Shown here piece after piece: positions 8,365-16,469 of a stretch of 64,000 nucleotides of DNA (positions are counted from its first letter, which is position 1; each line of letters begins with the position of its first letter). The translations under genes and the position numbers were made by a program. Source of the stretch: Candidatus Tectimicrobiota bacterium (GTDB taxonomy: Bacteria; Tectomicrobia; Entotheonellia; Entotheonellales; Entotheonellaceae); NCBI GenBank assembly GCA_026005175.1, contig BPKO01000001.1, positions 186,001-250,000 on the forward strand, written 5' to 3'. The notes beneath the pieces were generated by a model. It was not told where the DNA came from. It was given only the letters and a program-made list of their open reading frames with translations, and did no database searches.

Positions 8365-9573
8365 ATGGTAGCGCTGCTGACCGCGTGTCGGCCCGAAGTG
8401 GCCGAGGTGCTCGAGCGCGCCCGTGCCGAGGAGCGGCTTTCGGCGGCCGATGCCCTGGTGTTTGCCCGCCTCTCGAGCAGCGAGCTGCTGGCCCTGCTCC
8501 AGGTGGCCGACGAGCTGCGGGCCCGCCACCACGGCGACGTGGTGACTTATTCCCCCAAAGTGTTTCTTCCCCTGACCAACCTCTGCCGGGACTACTGCCG
8601 CTACTGCACCTTTCGCAAGGACCCCGGCGAGCCTGGCGCCAAGACCATGTCGCCCGAAGAGGTGCTGGCCACGGCCAGCGCCGGTGCCCGGCTGGGCTGC
8701 AAGGAAGCGCTCTTCAGCCTGGGCGACAAGCCCGAGGCGCAGTTTCCCGAGATGCGCCAGACGCTGCAGCGCTACGGCTATCGCCGCACCTTGGACTACC
8801 TTGAGGCCATGTGCCGGCTCGTCCTCGAGCACACGCCGCTGCTGCCGCACGCCAACCCGGGGGTGATGGGGCCGCGGGACCTGGCGCGGCTGCGTGAAGT
8901 CAACGCCAGCCTGGGGCTCATGCTGGAGACCACCAGCCGGCGGCTGCTGGCCCCCGGCATGGCGCACGACCGCGCGCCAGACAAGGACCCGGCGGTGCGC
9001 CTCAAGACCATCGAAAACGCCGGCAAGCTGCGTATCCCCTTTACCACCGGCATCCTCATCGGCATCGGCGAGACCTTTGCCGAGCGCGTCGAGGCCCTCT
9101 GTGCCATCCGGGACCTGCACGAGCGCTACGGCCACATCCAGGAAGTAATCATCCAGAACTTCCGCGCCAAGCCAGACATCCCTATGCGCCACCACCCCGA
9201 GCCCACCCTGCTCGACTTTCTGCGCACCCTGGCAGTGGCCCGGCTTCTTCTGGGCGGGGCGATGAACATCCAGGCCCCGCCGAACCTGACCCCGGAGCAG
9301 TACCAGCTGCTGCTCACCGCCGGCATCAACGACTGGGGAGGCATTTCTCCCCTGACCATCGACTTTATCAACCCGGAGGCCCCCTGGCCGCAGCTGCGTA
9401 CCCTGGAGCGGGTCACGGCCGAGCTCGGCCTCCGCTTGCGGCAGCGGCTGCCCATCTACCCCGAATACGTGGTGCGCAAGCCCGGCTTTATCGCTACCTC
9501 GCTGGCTCCCCGCATTCGGGCCCTGGTGGACGCCGATGGCTATCCTCTTGACCAAGGCATAAGGAGCGGCTAA
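8365..9573 (+). CDS. cofG: FO synthase subunit 1, CofG (radical SAM)
   Basis: A 402-aa radical SAM enzyme. The cluster motif C-x3-C-x2-C is CRDYCRYC (Cys74, Cys78, Cys81), preceded by TYSPKVFLPLTNL, and the SPLTIDFINPEAPWP segment near the C-terminus is typical of CofG. With CofH it makes 7,8-didemethyl-8-hydroxy-5-deazariboflavin (FO), the chromophore of coenzyme F420, from tyrosine and the flavin precursor. In many Actinobacteria the two are fused as FbiC; here they are separate. The stop overlaps the cofH ATG by 1 nt (TAATG), so the pair is translationally coupled. Later F420 genes (cofC, cofD, cofE) are not in this window. Confidence 0.92.
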   Translation: MVALLTACRPEVAEVLERARAEERLSAADALVFARLSSSELLALLQVADELRARHHGDVVTYSPKVFLPLTNLCRDYCRYCTFRKDPGEPGAKTMSPEEVLATASAGARLGCKEALFSLGDKPEAQFPEMRQTLQRYGYRRTLDYLEAMCRLVLEHTPLLPHANPGVMGPRDLARLREVNASLGLMLETTSRRLLAPGMAHDRAPDKDPAVRLKTIENAGKLRIPFTTGILIGIGETFAERVEALCAIRDLHERYGHIQEVIIQNFRAKPDIPMRHHPEPTLLDFLRTLAVARLLLGGAMNIQAPPNLTPEQYQLLLTAGINDWGGISPLTIDFINPEAPWPQLRTLERVTAELGLRLRQRLPIYPEYVVRKPGFIATSLAPRIRALVDADGYPLDQGIRSG

Positions 9574-10757
9574 TGGAAACGGTGGCAACGCTTCAGGCCT
9601 CGCAGGCGCGCGTGGAACGCCTCCTGCGCCACACCACCCCGGCGGTGGCGCGGGTCCTCGAGCGGGCCATGGCCGGCGCCGAGCTCTCGCGCGAGGAGGG
9701 ACTCACCTTGGCCACCTGTCCCAGCAGCGACCTCGACGCGCTGGCCGCGGTGGCCGACCACGTGCGGCGCGAGGTCAAAGGCGACATCGTCACGTATGTC
9801 GTCAACCGCAACATCAACTTCACCAACGTCTGCTTTGTGGGCTGTGCCTTCTGCTCCTTCAGCACTTCGGCGCGCTCGGCCAACGCCTACGCCCTCTCCT
9901 TTGAGGAGATTGCCCGGCGGGTGGTCGAGGCTTGGGAAATGGGGGCCACCGAAGTCTGCGTTCAGGGGGGCCTGCCGCGCGACATGGATCCCTTTTACTA
10001 CCGCGACATCCTGCGCACGATTAAAAGCGCCGTGCCGCAAATTCACGCCCACGCCTTTTCGCCCATGGAGATTTCTTACGGCACCGAGCTGACCGGCATG
10101 ACGGTGCGCGACTACCTGCAGATGCTCAAGGACAACGGGCTTGACACCCTGCCGGGGACGGCCGCCGAGATCCTCGACGACGACGTGCGCCACCTGCTGT
10201 CGCGCAAGAAGCTCACCGTGCGGCAGTGGGTCACGGTGGTGACCACGGCGCACCGCCTGGGCATTCCCACCACCTCGACGATGATGTACGGCCACGTGGA
10301 GACGCCCGAGCACTGGGTCAATCAGCTCCTCTTGCTGCGCGACATCCAGAAAGAGACGGGAGGCTTTACGGAGTTTGTGCCCCTGGGCTTTGTGCACTAC
10401 AATACAACCCTCTTCCAGGCCGGCCTGGCGCGGCCGGGACCGACGGAAGAGGAGTCGCTCAGAGTCCACGCCCTGGCGCGTCTGATGCTGCGTGGCTGGA
10501 TCGACAACGTGCAGGTCTCCTGGGTCAAGCTGGGGCGGCAGCTTTCTCAGCGCATGCTGCAGGCCGGGGCCAACGACTACGGCGGCACGCTGATCGACGA
10601 GAACATCTCGCGCCTGGCTGGGGCCACGGCCGGCCAGTACATGCCGCCAGAGGAGTTCCGGCGGCTGATTCGGGAAATCGGGCGCATTCCCGCCGAGCGC
10701 ACCACCACGTACGAGATCCGGCAGGTCTTCGACGCCGTGGAAGAGGCGCCGGTGTAA
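9573..10757 (+). CDS. cofH: FO synthase subunit 2, CofH (radical SAM)
   Basis: A 394-aa radical SAM protein with C-x3-C-x2-C as CFVGCAFC (Cys87, Cys91, Cys94), preceded by VVNRNINFTNVC. AGANDYGGTLIDENISRLAG near the C-terminus is a CofH/MqnC-family hallmark. It couples tyrosine-derived p-hydroxybenzyl chemistry to the flavin precursor in FO synthesis. MqnC and MqnE of the futalosine pathway are the nearest alternatives, but the immediate CofG neighbour argues for CofH. It starts in the 1-nt overlap with cofG. Confidence 0.92.
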   Translation: METVATLQASQARVERLLRHTTPAVARVLERAMAGAELSREEGLTLATCPSSDLDALAAVADHVRREVKGDIVTYVVNRNINFTNVCFVGCAFCSFSTSARSANAYALSFEEIARRVVEAWEMGATEVCVQGGLPRDMDPFYYRDILRTIKSAVPQIHAHAFSPMEISYGTELTGMTVRDYLQMLKDNGLDTLPGTAAEILDDDVRHLLSRKKLTVRQWVTVVTTAHRLGIPTTSTMMYGHVETPEHWVNQLLLLRDIQKETGGFTEFVPLGFVHYNTTLFQAGLARPGPTEEESLRVHALARLMLRGWIDNVQVSWVKLGRQLSQRMLQAGANDYGGTLIDENISRLAGATAGQYMPPEEFRRLIREIGRIPAERTTTYEIRQVFDAVEEAPV

Positions 10758-10770
10758 AAGGAGAACGGCC

Positions 10771-11670
10771 ATGACGCAGCGAGACTGGTCGGGCATTCAC
10801 ATCCCCATCATTACGCCCTTTAAAGACGATGGCCGCATCGACGAGGACGGCTTGCGCCGCCTGGTCGACTATCTCATCGAAGAGCAAAAAGCCGACAGCC
10901 TGGTGCCGTGCGGCACCACCGGGGAGTCGCCAACGCTGTCGCACGAAGAGCACAACCGCGTCATCGAGCTGGTGGTCAAGGCGGCGGCCGGCCGCGTGCC
11001 GGTGATCGCCGGCACGGGATCCAACTGCACCCGTGAAGCCATCGAGATGACCAAGCACGCCGAAGCGGTGGGGGCCGACGCCTCGCTGCAGGTGTGCCCT
11101 TACTACAACAAGCCAGAGCAGCACGGGCTGCTGGCCCACTTCGAGGCCGTGGCCAAAAGCACCTCGCTGCCCATCATCCTTTACAACATTCCCGGCCGCA
11201 CCGGGCGGCTCATCGAAGTGCCCACGCTGCTCAAGCTGGCGCAGATCGACAACATCATCGGCGTCAAAGACGCCGCCGCCAACATCAACCAGACCATGGC
11301 GCTGCTGGCGGCCACGCGCAAGATGAGCAAGAAGTTTTACGTCCTCTGCGGCGAGGACGCCCTCACCTTTTCCTCGCTGTGCCTGGGCGGCGACGGCGCC
11401 ATTGCTGCCGTGGGCCACGTGATTGGCAAAGAGCTGCACGAGATGATGCAGGCCTTTGCCCGCGGCGACTACAAGGCGGCGCAGGAGATCCACTTCCGCA
11501 CCCTCGACGTGGTGAACGCCCTGTTCATCGAAACCAACCCGGTGCCGGTGAAGGAAGCCCTGGAAATGATGGGGCTGCCGGCCGGCAAGCCGCGCCTGCC
11601 GCTGGTGCCCATGCGGCCGGAAAACCGGGAAGTGCTGCGCCGCGCGCTGCAGGCGCTGGGCAAAATCTAA
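10771..11670 (+). CDS. dapA: 4-hydroxy-tetrahydrodipicolinate synthase (DapA)
   Basis: A 299-aa class I aldolase-like TIM barrel. The family active-site parts are all visible: CGTTGESPTL (Thr-Thr-Gly-Glu near residue 49-52), YYNKP, the catalytic Tyr in ILYNIPGR (Tyr138) and the Schiff-base lysine in IGVKDAA (Lys166). It condenses pyruvate with aspartate semialdehyde in lysine and diaminopimelate synthesis. Related N-acetylneuraminate-lyase-family enzymes cannot be fully excluded from an isolated copy, and no other dap gene is near. It starts at ATG after AAGGAGAACGGCC, 14 nt behind cofH, so it belongs to the cof transcript; a hairpin terminator follows. Confidence 0.85.
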   Translation: MTQRDWSGIHIPIITPFKDDGRIDEDGLRRLVDYLIEEQKADSLVPCGTTGESPTLSHEEHNRVIELVVKAAAGRVPVIAGTGSNCTREAIEMTKHAEAVGADASLQVCPYYNKPEQHGLLAHFEAVAKSTSLPIILYNIPGRTGRLIEVPTLLKLAQIDNIIGVKDAAANINQTMALLAATRKMSKKFYVLCGEDALTFSSLCLGGDGAIAAVGHVIGKELHEMMQAFARGDYKAAQEIHFRTLDVVNALFIETNPVPVKEALEMMGLPAGKPRLPLVPMRPENREVLRRALQALGKI

Positions 11671-11679
11671 GCGGCACTT

Positions 11680-11703
11680 GGGGGCCGGCAAGCGCCGGCC
11701 CCC
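11680..11703 (+). terminator. Hairpin terminator after dapA
   Basis: A perfect 10-bp stem (11680-11689 with 11694-11703) and an AAGC loop lie 10 nt after the dapA stop, followed by GCTGTTT. It likely ends the cofG-cofH-dapA transcript. Confidence 0.65.
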
Positions 11704-11724
11704 GCTGTTTGCCAGGAGCCAGGC

Positions 11725-13482
11725 GTGCCTTCCCCAGCAAGTGACCAGCGTTTGCTGCCTGAAACACGCGGCCTGAATTTCTACGCGCTTGACCCCTCGC
11801 TGCCGCAGCTGCTGGCCCTCTACTTGCCGGCAGACCTCTACGCCCACCTGCAGCCCCACCTGCACCGCCTGGGCGCGCTGGCCAGCACGCGACTCGACGA
11901 ACTCGCCCACACCGCCGACCGCCATCCGCCGCAGCTCCACCCCCGCGACCGCCACGGCCGCGAGGTGCCGCGGATCGAAAAGCACCCGGCTTACCTCGAG
12001 CTGGAGCGCTACGCCTTTGCCGAGTTCGGCCTGGCGGCCATGTCGCACCGCGGCGGCGTGCTGGGCTGGCCGCAGCCGCTGCCCCACGTGGCCAAGTACG
12101 CTTTCTTTTACCTTTTTGCGCAGGCAGAGTTTGGCCTTTGCTGCCCGGTGAGCATGACCGACACCCTGTTTCGCACCCTGCGCAAGTACGGCTCGGCCGA
12201 GCAGGTGGCGCGCTACCTGCCGGGGCTGCTGGCCACCGACCTCGATGCCCTCGTCCAGGGGGCAATGTTCATGACCGAGCAGGCAGGAGGCTCGGACGTG
12301 GGGGCGCTGGAGACGGTGGCCCGTCAGGAAGGCGGCCAGTGGCGCCTGTACGGCGAGAAGTGGTTTTGCTCCAATGCCGATGCCGGCTTGGCCCTGGTGC
12401 TGGCGCGTCCCGAGGGTGCGCCGCCGGGGCTCAAGGGCCTGGCGCTGTTCCTGCTGCCACGCCTTTTGCCCGACGGCCGCCCCAACGCTTACCGCATCGT
12501 GCGCCTCAAGGACAAGCTGGGCAGCCGCTCCATGGCCACCGGCGAGATTCGGCTCGAAGGCGCCCTGGCCTACCCGGTGGGCGACCTGCAGCGGGGGTTT
12601 GTCCAGATTGCCGAGATGATGAACATGTCGCGGCTGTCCAACGCCGTGCGGGCGGCCGGCCTCATGCGCCGGGCGCTGCACGAGGCCCTGTGCGTGGCGC
12701 GCCACCGCGTGGCCTTTGGCCGCCCGCTGCTGCAACTGCCGCTCATGCAGCGCCAGCTCCTCAAGCTCATGGTGCCCATGGAGCAGGCGCTGTCGCTGGT
12801 CACGTTTACCGCCGCGATGCTGGAGGCCATGGACGGCGGGGACGAGCAGGCGCGGCGCGTGGTGCGCCTGCTCACCCCCCTGCTCAAGTTTCGCGCTTGC
12901 CGCGACGCCCGCAAGGTAACCGGCGACGCCATGGAAGTGCGCGGTGGCTGCGGCTATATCGAAGAATGGGTGGAGGCGCGGCTGGTGCGCGACGCCCACC
13001 TGGGCTCGATCTGGGAAGGTACCAGCAACATTGTGGCCCTCGACGTCAGACGCGCGGTGCGCAAGGAGGGCGGCCACGAGGCGCTGGCCGCGGTGCTGCA
13101 AGAGCGCTTGGCTGCTGCCGAGTCGGCCCCTGCCTGGCTGCGCCAGGAAGTCTCGGCGATGCTCCACCGCGCCGTGGCGGCGGTGCAGGAGACGGCGTAC
13201 GACCCCCAGGCCGAACGGCGGGTGCGGCAGGTGGCCTCCGCCCTCTACCACGCTGCCAGTGCTGCCTTGCTGCTGTGGGAAGGGGCGGCCGCAGCGGCGC
13301 GCTGGGGCGATGCCCGCCGCTGGCTCCTGGCCTGGTTGGTGCTTGCCCACCGGCTGCGGCCGCGCGATCCGCTGGCTGCCGCGGAGCCGGTCGACGAGGC
13401 GGCCCTGGCGCCGCTGCTGCTGGCCGAGCAGCCGGTGCCGGTTGAGACCGCCGCCGCGTTGCTGGCCGTCCCTGCCACCTGA
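11725..13482 (+). CDS. AidB-like acyl-CoA dehydrogenase family protein
   Basis: A 585-aa flavoprotein. The acyl-CoA dehydrogenase middle domain is seen as FMTEQAGGSDVGALET (FAD/substrate binding), followed by LKDKLGSRSMATGEI and the C-terminal helical domain with VRGGCGYIEEW and SIWEGTSNIVALDVRR. An N-terminal arm of about 150 residues and the last 130 residues are longer than in ordinary enzymes of about 380 aa and match the AidB/long-chain subgroup. Members oxidise acyl-CoAs or act in alkylation response; which applies cannot be told. It starts at GTG 11725 after CAGGAG. It lies alone between the cof operon terminator and the defence-like island. Confidence 0.85.
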   Translation: MPSPASDQRLLPETRGLNFYALDPSLPQLLALYLPADLYAHLQPHLHRLGALASTRLDELAHTADRHPPQLHPRDRHGREVPRIEKHPAYLELERYAFAEFGLAAMSHRGGVLGWPQPLPHVAKYAFFYLFAQAEFGLCCPVSMTDTLFRTLRKYGSAEQVARYLPGLLATDLDALVQGAMFMTEQAGGSDVGALETVARQEGGQWRLYGEKWFCSNADAGLALVLARPEGAPPGLKGLALFLLPRLLPDGRPNAYRIVRLKDKLGSRSMATGEIRLEGALAYPVGDLQRGFVQIAEMMNMSRLSNAVRAAGLMRRALHEALCVARHRVAFGRPLLQLPLMQRQLLKLMVPMEQALSLVTFTAAMLEAMDGGDEQARRVVRLLTPLLKFRACRDARKVTGDAMEVRGGCGYIEEWVEARLVRDAHLGSIWEGTSNIVALDVRRAVRKEGGHEALAAVLQERLAAAESAPAWLRQEVSAMLHRAVAAVQETAYDPQAERRVRQVASALYHAASAALLLWEGAAAAARWGDARRWLLAWLVLAHRLRPRDPLAAAEPVDEAALAPLLLAEQPVPVETAAALLAVPAT

Positions 13483-13535
13483 GCCCTGGCAAGGGAATCG
13501 CACCAGCAGCTTATATCCAGCGAGAGCCCTTGCCC

Positions 13536-15098
13536 TCAGTCTGACCTCAAGTGCGGCGGCAGGTAGGAGGCAAAGGCCCCCTGCGGGCGATCGGTGCGAA
13601 AGGCAGGCGGCAGCGCGTCTCCTGTAACCTGGCGCACCATGATGGTATTGGCCCGCACCGCCACCACCTGCCAGGCCCGCCCTGCCAAAGCGAACGTCGT
13701 AGCGACAGGCTCGTGTATCTCGCCGATCAGGCGCCGAGACTGCACATCGATGACCTTGCGAGCCGTACGCTCCGGCACGTTGGAGTGAATACGGCCGCGT
13801 TCGCCCAGGTCCATGACACGCGACGAGGCACCGTAGCGCCCCTGCCGGTATACGAGCAGACCACGGTCCACCAGATGGCCCAGGATGGTGTGCACCTCCT
13901 CTGGTGGGCACAACACCGCGCACACGGATAGCAGCTCCGGCTCTGCCAAGCCCCGCGGGTGGGCAAACAGCAGGGAAAAGAGCTGCTGCACCACCACAGA
14001 GCGGTCGGGCTGGTAGGGGCATGCGTCGAGTTCGCCGCGCTGCGCCGCCCACAACATGGCTTCCACCACGGCTCTTTCGGCCTGTGAGGTGCAGACGGCC
14101 AGGGCACAGGTATGCTGGCGACGCCGATTGCCCCTTCCCACCCGTTGCAGCAAGGCAACCACGCTAGGAGGTGGCTCGGCCAACACCACGGCATCGATGT
14201 TGCCGATATCGATGCCGATCTCAAGGGTCATCGTGGCCACACACACCGCCGCAGGCGCAGTGCGCAGGAAGGCTTCGACCTCTTCTCGCTCACGTCGAGC
14301 CAGGCTACCGTGATGGACGACCACGAGTCGGGCGGGGACGTGAGCACGGGCCTCGATGGCCAGCGCCTCGACACGACGGCGGGAGTTGGCAAAAACAAGG
14401 AGCTTGTGCAGCCGGCGGGTGCGAGCGACCTTGAGGGCTTCGGCGAAGGAGGCAACCAGCATGTACGTCAGTTCGCGCTGCCCTTCTATGATCACCGGAG
14501 TAGGATCGGGGACGTACCGGGCGGCCATAGCCACCGGATCGGCTAGAGTGGCCGATAAGGCGTGCACGCGCAGCTGGGGACCTGTCAGCAGGCGGAGGCG
14601 CTGCAACAAGAGGCGCAGCTGATCGCCGCGGTATGTGCCGTCAATGAGATGGAGCTCGTCGACCACCACTGCCCGCAGCGTCCGGAACACGGCTGGATGG
14701 CGGCAAAGCAGCGCGTCCAGAGCTTCCGGGGTGGTCAGCAAGAAGTCTGTCGCACGGCGGGGCTGGAACTGCGGGCGGTCGCCGGTCCGCACGGCCACCG
14801 AAAGGCCCAGCTCGACCAGGGGCTCCTTAATCCGCACCTCAAGGTCGTTGACCAAGGCCCGCGTTGGCGAAACGTAGAGCACGCCCAGTCCATCTTGTGG
14901 CGCTGCCAGCAGCATCTCGGCGAGCGGTGCCACCACGGCTTCGGTTTTGCCGCTGGCCGTAGGCGACGCCACCACCAGGTTGTCTCCAGCGAGTACCCGC
15001 GGGATGGCGGCGCGCTGGACGGGCAGGAGGCGGCCAAAGCGGGAGAAAAAAGGTCCCCACGTGCGCCGTAGGAGGCGCTTTAGCGCTTCTTGGGTCAC
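13536..15098 (-). CDS. Lhr-like superfamily 2 helicase (BrxHI-like)
   Basis: A 520-aa DExH helicase. The Q-like motif is LLPVQRAA, Walker A ASPTASGKTEA (about 44-54), motif II DELH (147-150), motif III LSATL, and motif VI QRVGRGNRRR. After the two RecA domains (to about residue 350) comes a winged-helix-like stretch (SLLFAHPRGLAEPELL...ILGHLVDRGLLVYRQG), then a C-terminal region of about 110 residues. Overall this is like the front half of Lhr and like BREX BrxHI helicases, which are much longer. It is the last gene of the five-gene operon, 21 nt behind the BrxD-type ATPase gene. It probably translocates on nucleic acid as the effector or sensor motor of the system. Confidence 0.85.
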   Translation of the reverse strand: MTQEALKRLLRRTWGPFFSRFGRLLPVQRAAIPRVLAGDNLVVASPTASGKTEAVVAPLAEMLLAAPQDGLGVLYVSPTRALVNDLEVRIKEPLVELGLSVAVRTGDRPQFQPRRATDFLLTTPEALDALLCRHPAVFRTLRAVVVDELHLIDGTYRGDQLRLLLQRLRLLTGPQLRVHALSATLADPVAMAARYVPDPTPVIIEGQRELTYMLVASFAEALKVARTRRLHKLLVFANSRRRVEALAIEARAHVPARLVVVHHGSLARREREEVEAFLRTAPAAVCVATMTLEIGIDIGNIDAVVLAEPPPSVVALLQRVGRGNRRRQHTCALAVCTSQAERAVVEAMLWAAQRGELDACPYQPDRSVVVQQLFSLLFAHPRGLAEPELLSVCAVLCPPEEVHTILGHLVDRGLLVYRQGRYGASSRVMDLGERGRIHSNVPERTARKVIDVQSRRLIGEIHEPVATTFALAGRAWQVVAVRANTIMVRQVTGDALPPAFRTDRPQGAFASYLPPHLRSD

Positions 15099-15119
15099 GG
15101 CCCGCCCTCTGCAATGCCC

Positions 15120-16469
15120 TCAGGCCCGTGGAAGCGAAGCAGATCCAGGGCTTCCACCGCGGCCTTGACAAAGGCTCTGGTGTGTCCCTGGCAAACTGTG
15201 CCGCAGGCGTGCCATCACTCTTGCCTGTAAGGCTGAAGGCAGGGCAAACCCATAGGCCGCCCGATACAGGTCCACCACTTGCTCGAAGAGGGACTGCCAA
15301 ACTGCGGCCGGCAGCGGTTCGAGGTGCATGCGTGGGAGCGCTTTGAGATAAGGAACTTCCAGCGCTGGGGTGGGCGTAAACGCCAGGATGGCTTTGGTGT
15401 ACGAGGGGCTCCGATACAAAAAACGCACGCGCGCATGGCCGTGGTAGCGAAGCCTTGTCTGCGGCCCGTCCAGGTTCCCTTCTTCTTGCAGCAGCTCAGG
15501 TCGGGACTGGCACGCCCACACCAGCCCTTTGACGAAGTTCTCGCCTCGCGCGAGCTGGTCCCGCGTCACCAGCATGTTGACCACTTCGGCCTCGTCAAAG
15601 AGCAGCAGCAGCCCTTTCCCGCCAAGGCGCCTTGCCACCGCCCATCCCAGGGCCGTGAGAAGGTGGCAGTAGAGGTTTGCGGCCGTGGAGTGGTCATACA
15701 GAATGGGCTTGCACCGGCTCTCACACCCCTCGATCCACGCCCAGCGTTCGGGATCCTCGTCCCCGCGTCGCAGCATCTCCAGCACCGGGCCCAAGTACGG
15801 ATGTGTGAGAAGGTCATGGCTCTGGCGGCTTATGGCACGCAGGAGCTCACGAAAGTCCTGGCATGTGCCGTCTGGAGCACCCCAGCCGAAACTCGCCACG
15901 AGCTTCTGATAAACGCGCTTGGGGCGGTACAGGGGAGCCTCGTTGGCATCAAGCGCTGCTAAGGCAACCGCAAAGCCTTCGTGTAGAGCCAGCATGCGCG
16001 TGTATTCTAGTAAGTGCGTCTTTCCTGCACCGTATTCACCAACCAGCAAAAAGGCACCATCCGGTCCATCGTGCAGCCAGCTCTTGATTTGCGCCACCTC
16101 GGACTCGCGCCCAACGGTGAACTGCGCGACGTGGCTGTGGGGAACAATTCCGAGGCGTAGCGCCTCAATCAGGGTCCGTGCTGCAGAAGGGGCAGAAGAG
16201 AGCGAGGGGGCAGGGGCTGGCGGGGCGGGAGAGGCCTCTTCCTCGAGAGAACAGACGTCTTCGTATCGCACCCACTGCTCTGGCCCGCGCTCGAAGGCCA
16301 CCCGCAGCTCTAGGCCGTGATGCCGCGTCTCCAGGACGGTGCCACGGCCATAAAGGCGGTGCTTGACGAATTTAAGGGCTCGCATGACCCATTGCGGTAG
16401 CCAGTGCATTTTCACAAGACCCCGAAAGCCTTGGGGCAAGAAAGGCTCTGCGTGCCCAAACGCTTTCAC
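15120..16469 (-). CDS. BrxD/DUF2791-type P-loop ATPase with Tudor-like N-terminal domain
   Basis: A 449-aa protein. Residues about 33-72 (FVKHRLYGRGTVLETR, later WVRYEDV) look like the SH3/Tudor-type fold found at the C-terminus of UvrD helicases and in RapA. A Pro-rich linker (80-95) follows. The ATPase has Walker A GEYGAGKTH (144-152) and Walker B LLLLFDEAE (287-295), the sequence style of BREX BrxC/BrxD proteins. It starts at GTG 16469, overlapping the stop of the upstream ATPase gene (GTGA). A later start is possible, but would remove the Tudor-like part. It is next to the Lhr-like helicase, as BrxD is next to BrxHI in BREX types 2 and 6. Confidence 0.75.
   Translation of the reverse strand: MKAFGHAEPFLPQGFRGLVKMHWLPQWVMRALKFVKHRLYGRGTVLETRHHGLELRVAFERGPEQWVRYEDVCSLEEEASPAPPAPAPSLSSAPSAARTLIEALRLGIVPHSHVAQFTVGRESEVAQIKSWLHDGPDGAFLLVGEYGAGKTHLLEYTRMLALHEGFAVALAALDANEAPLYRPKRVYQKLVASFGWGAPDGTCQDFRELLRAISRQSHDLLTHPYLGPVLEMLRRGDEDPERWAWIEGCESRCKPILYDHSTAANLYCHLLTALGWAVARRLGGKGLLLLFDEAEVVNMLVTRDQLARGENFVKGLVWACQSRPELLQEEGNLDGPQTRLRYHGHARVRFLYRSPSYTKAILAFTPTPALEVPYLKALPRMHLEPLPAAVWQSLFEQVVDLYRAAYGFALPSALQARVMARLRHSLPGTHQSLCQGRGGSPGSASLPRA

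Noticed and set aside
9573-10757. Assigning the second radical SAM gene to the futalosine (MqnC/MqnE) pathway
   Set aside because: It overlaps cofG, and no other futalosine-pathway gene (mqnA, mqnB, mqnD) is present nearby.
13488-13534. Inverted repeat GGCAAGGG/CCCTTGCC between the acyl-CoA dehydrogenase and the helicase, considered as island boundary or terminator
   Set aside because: The arms are only 8 bp with a 31-nt loop, and no direct repeat or integrase accompanies it; too weak to call an attachment site.
10525-14052. Very long minus-strand open frame of over 1100 codons opposite cofH, dapA and the acyl-CoA dehydrogenase
   Set aside because: It is antisense to well-conserved genes and has a low-complexity Arg/Gly/Ala/His-rich reading, typical of GC-rich shadow frames.
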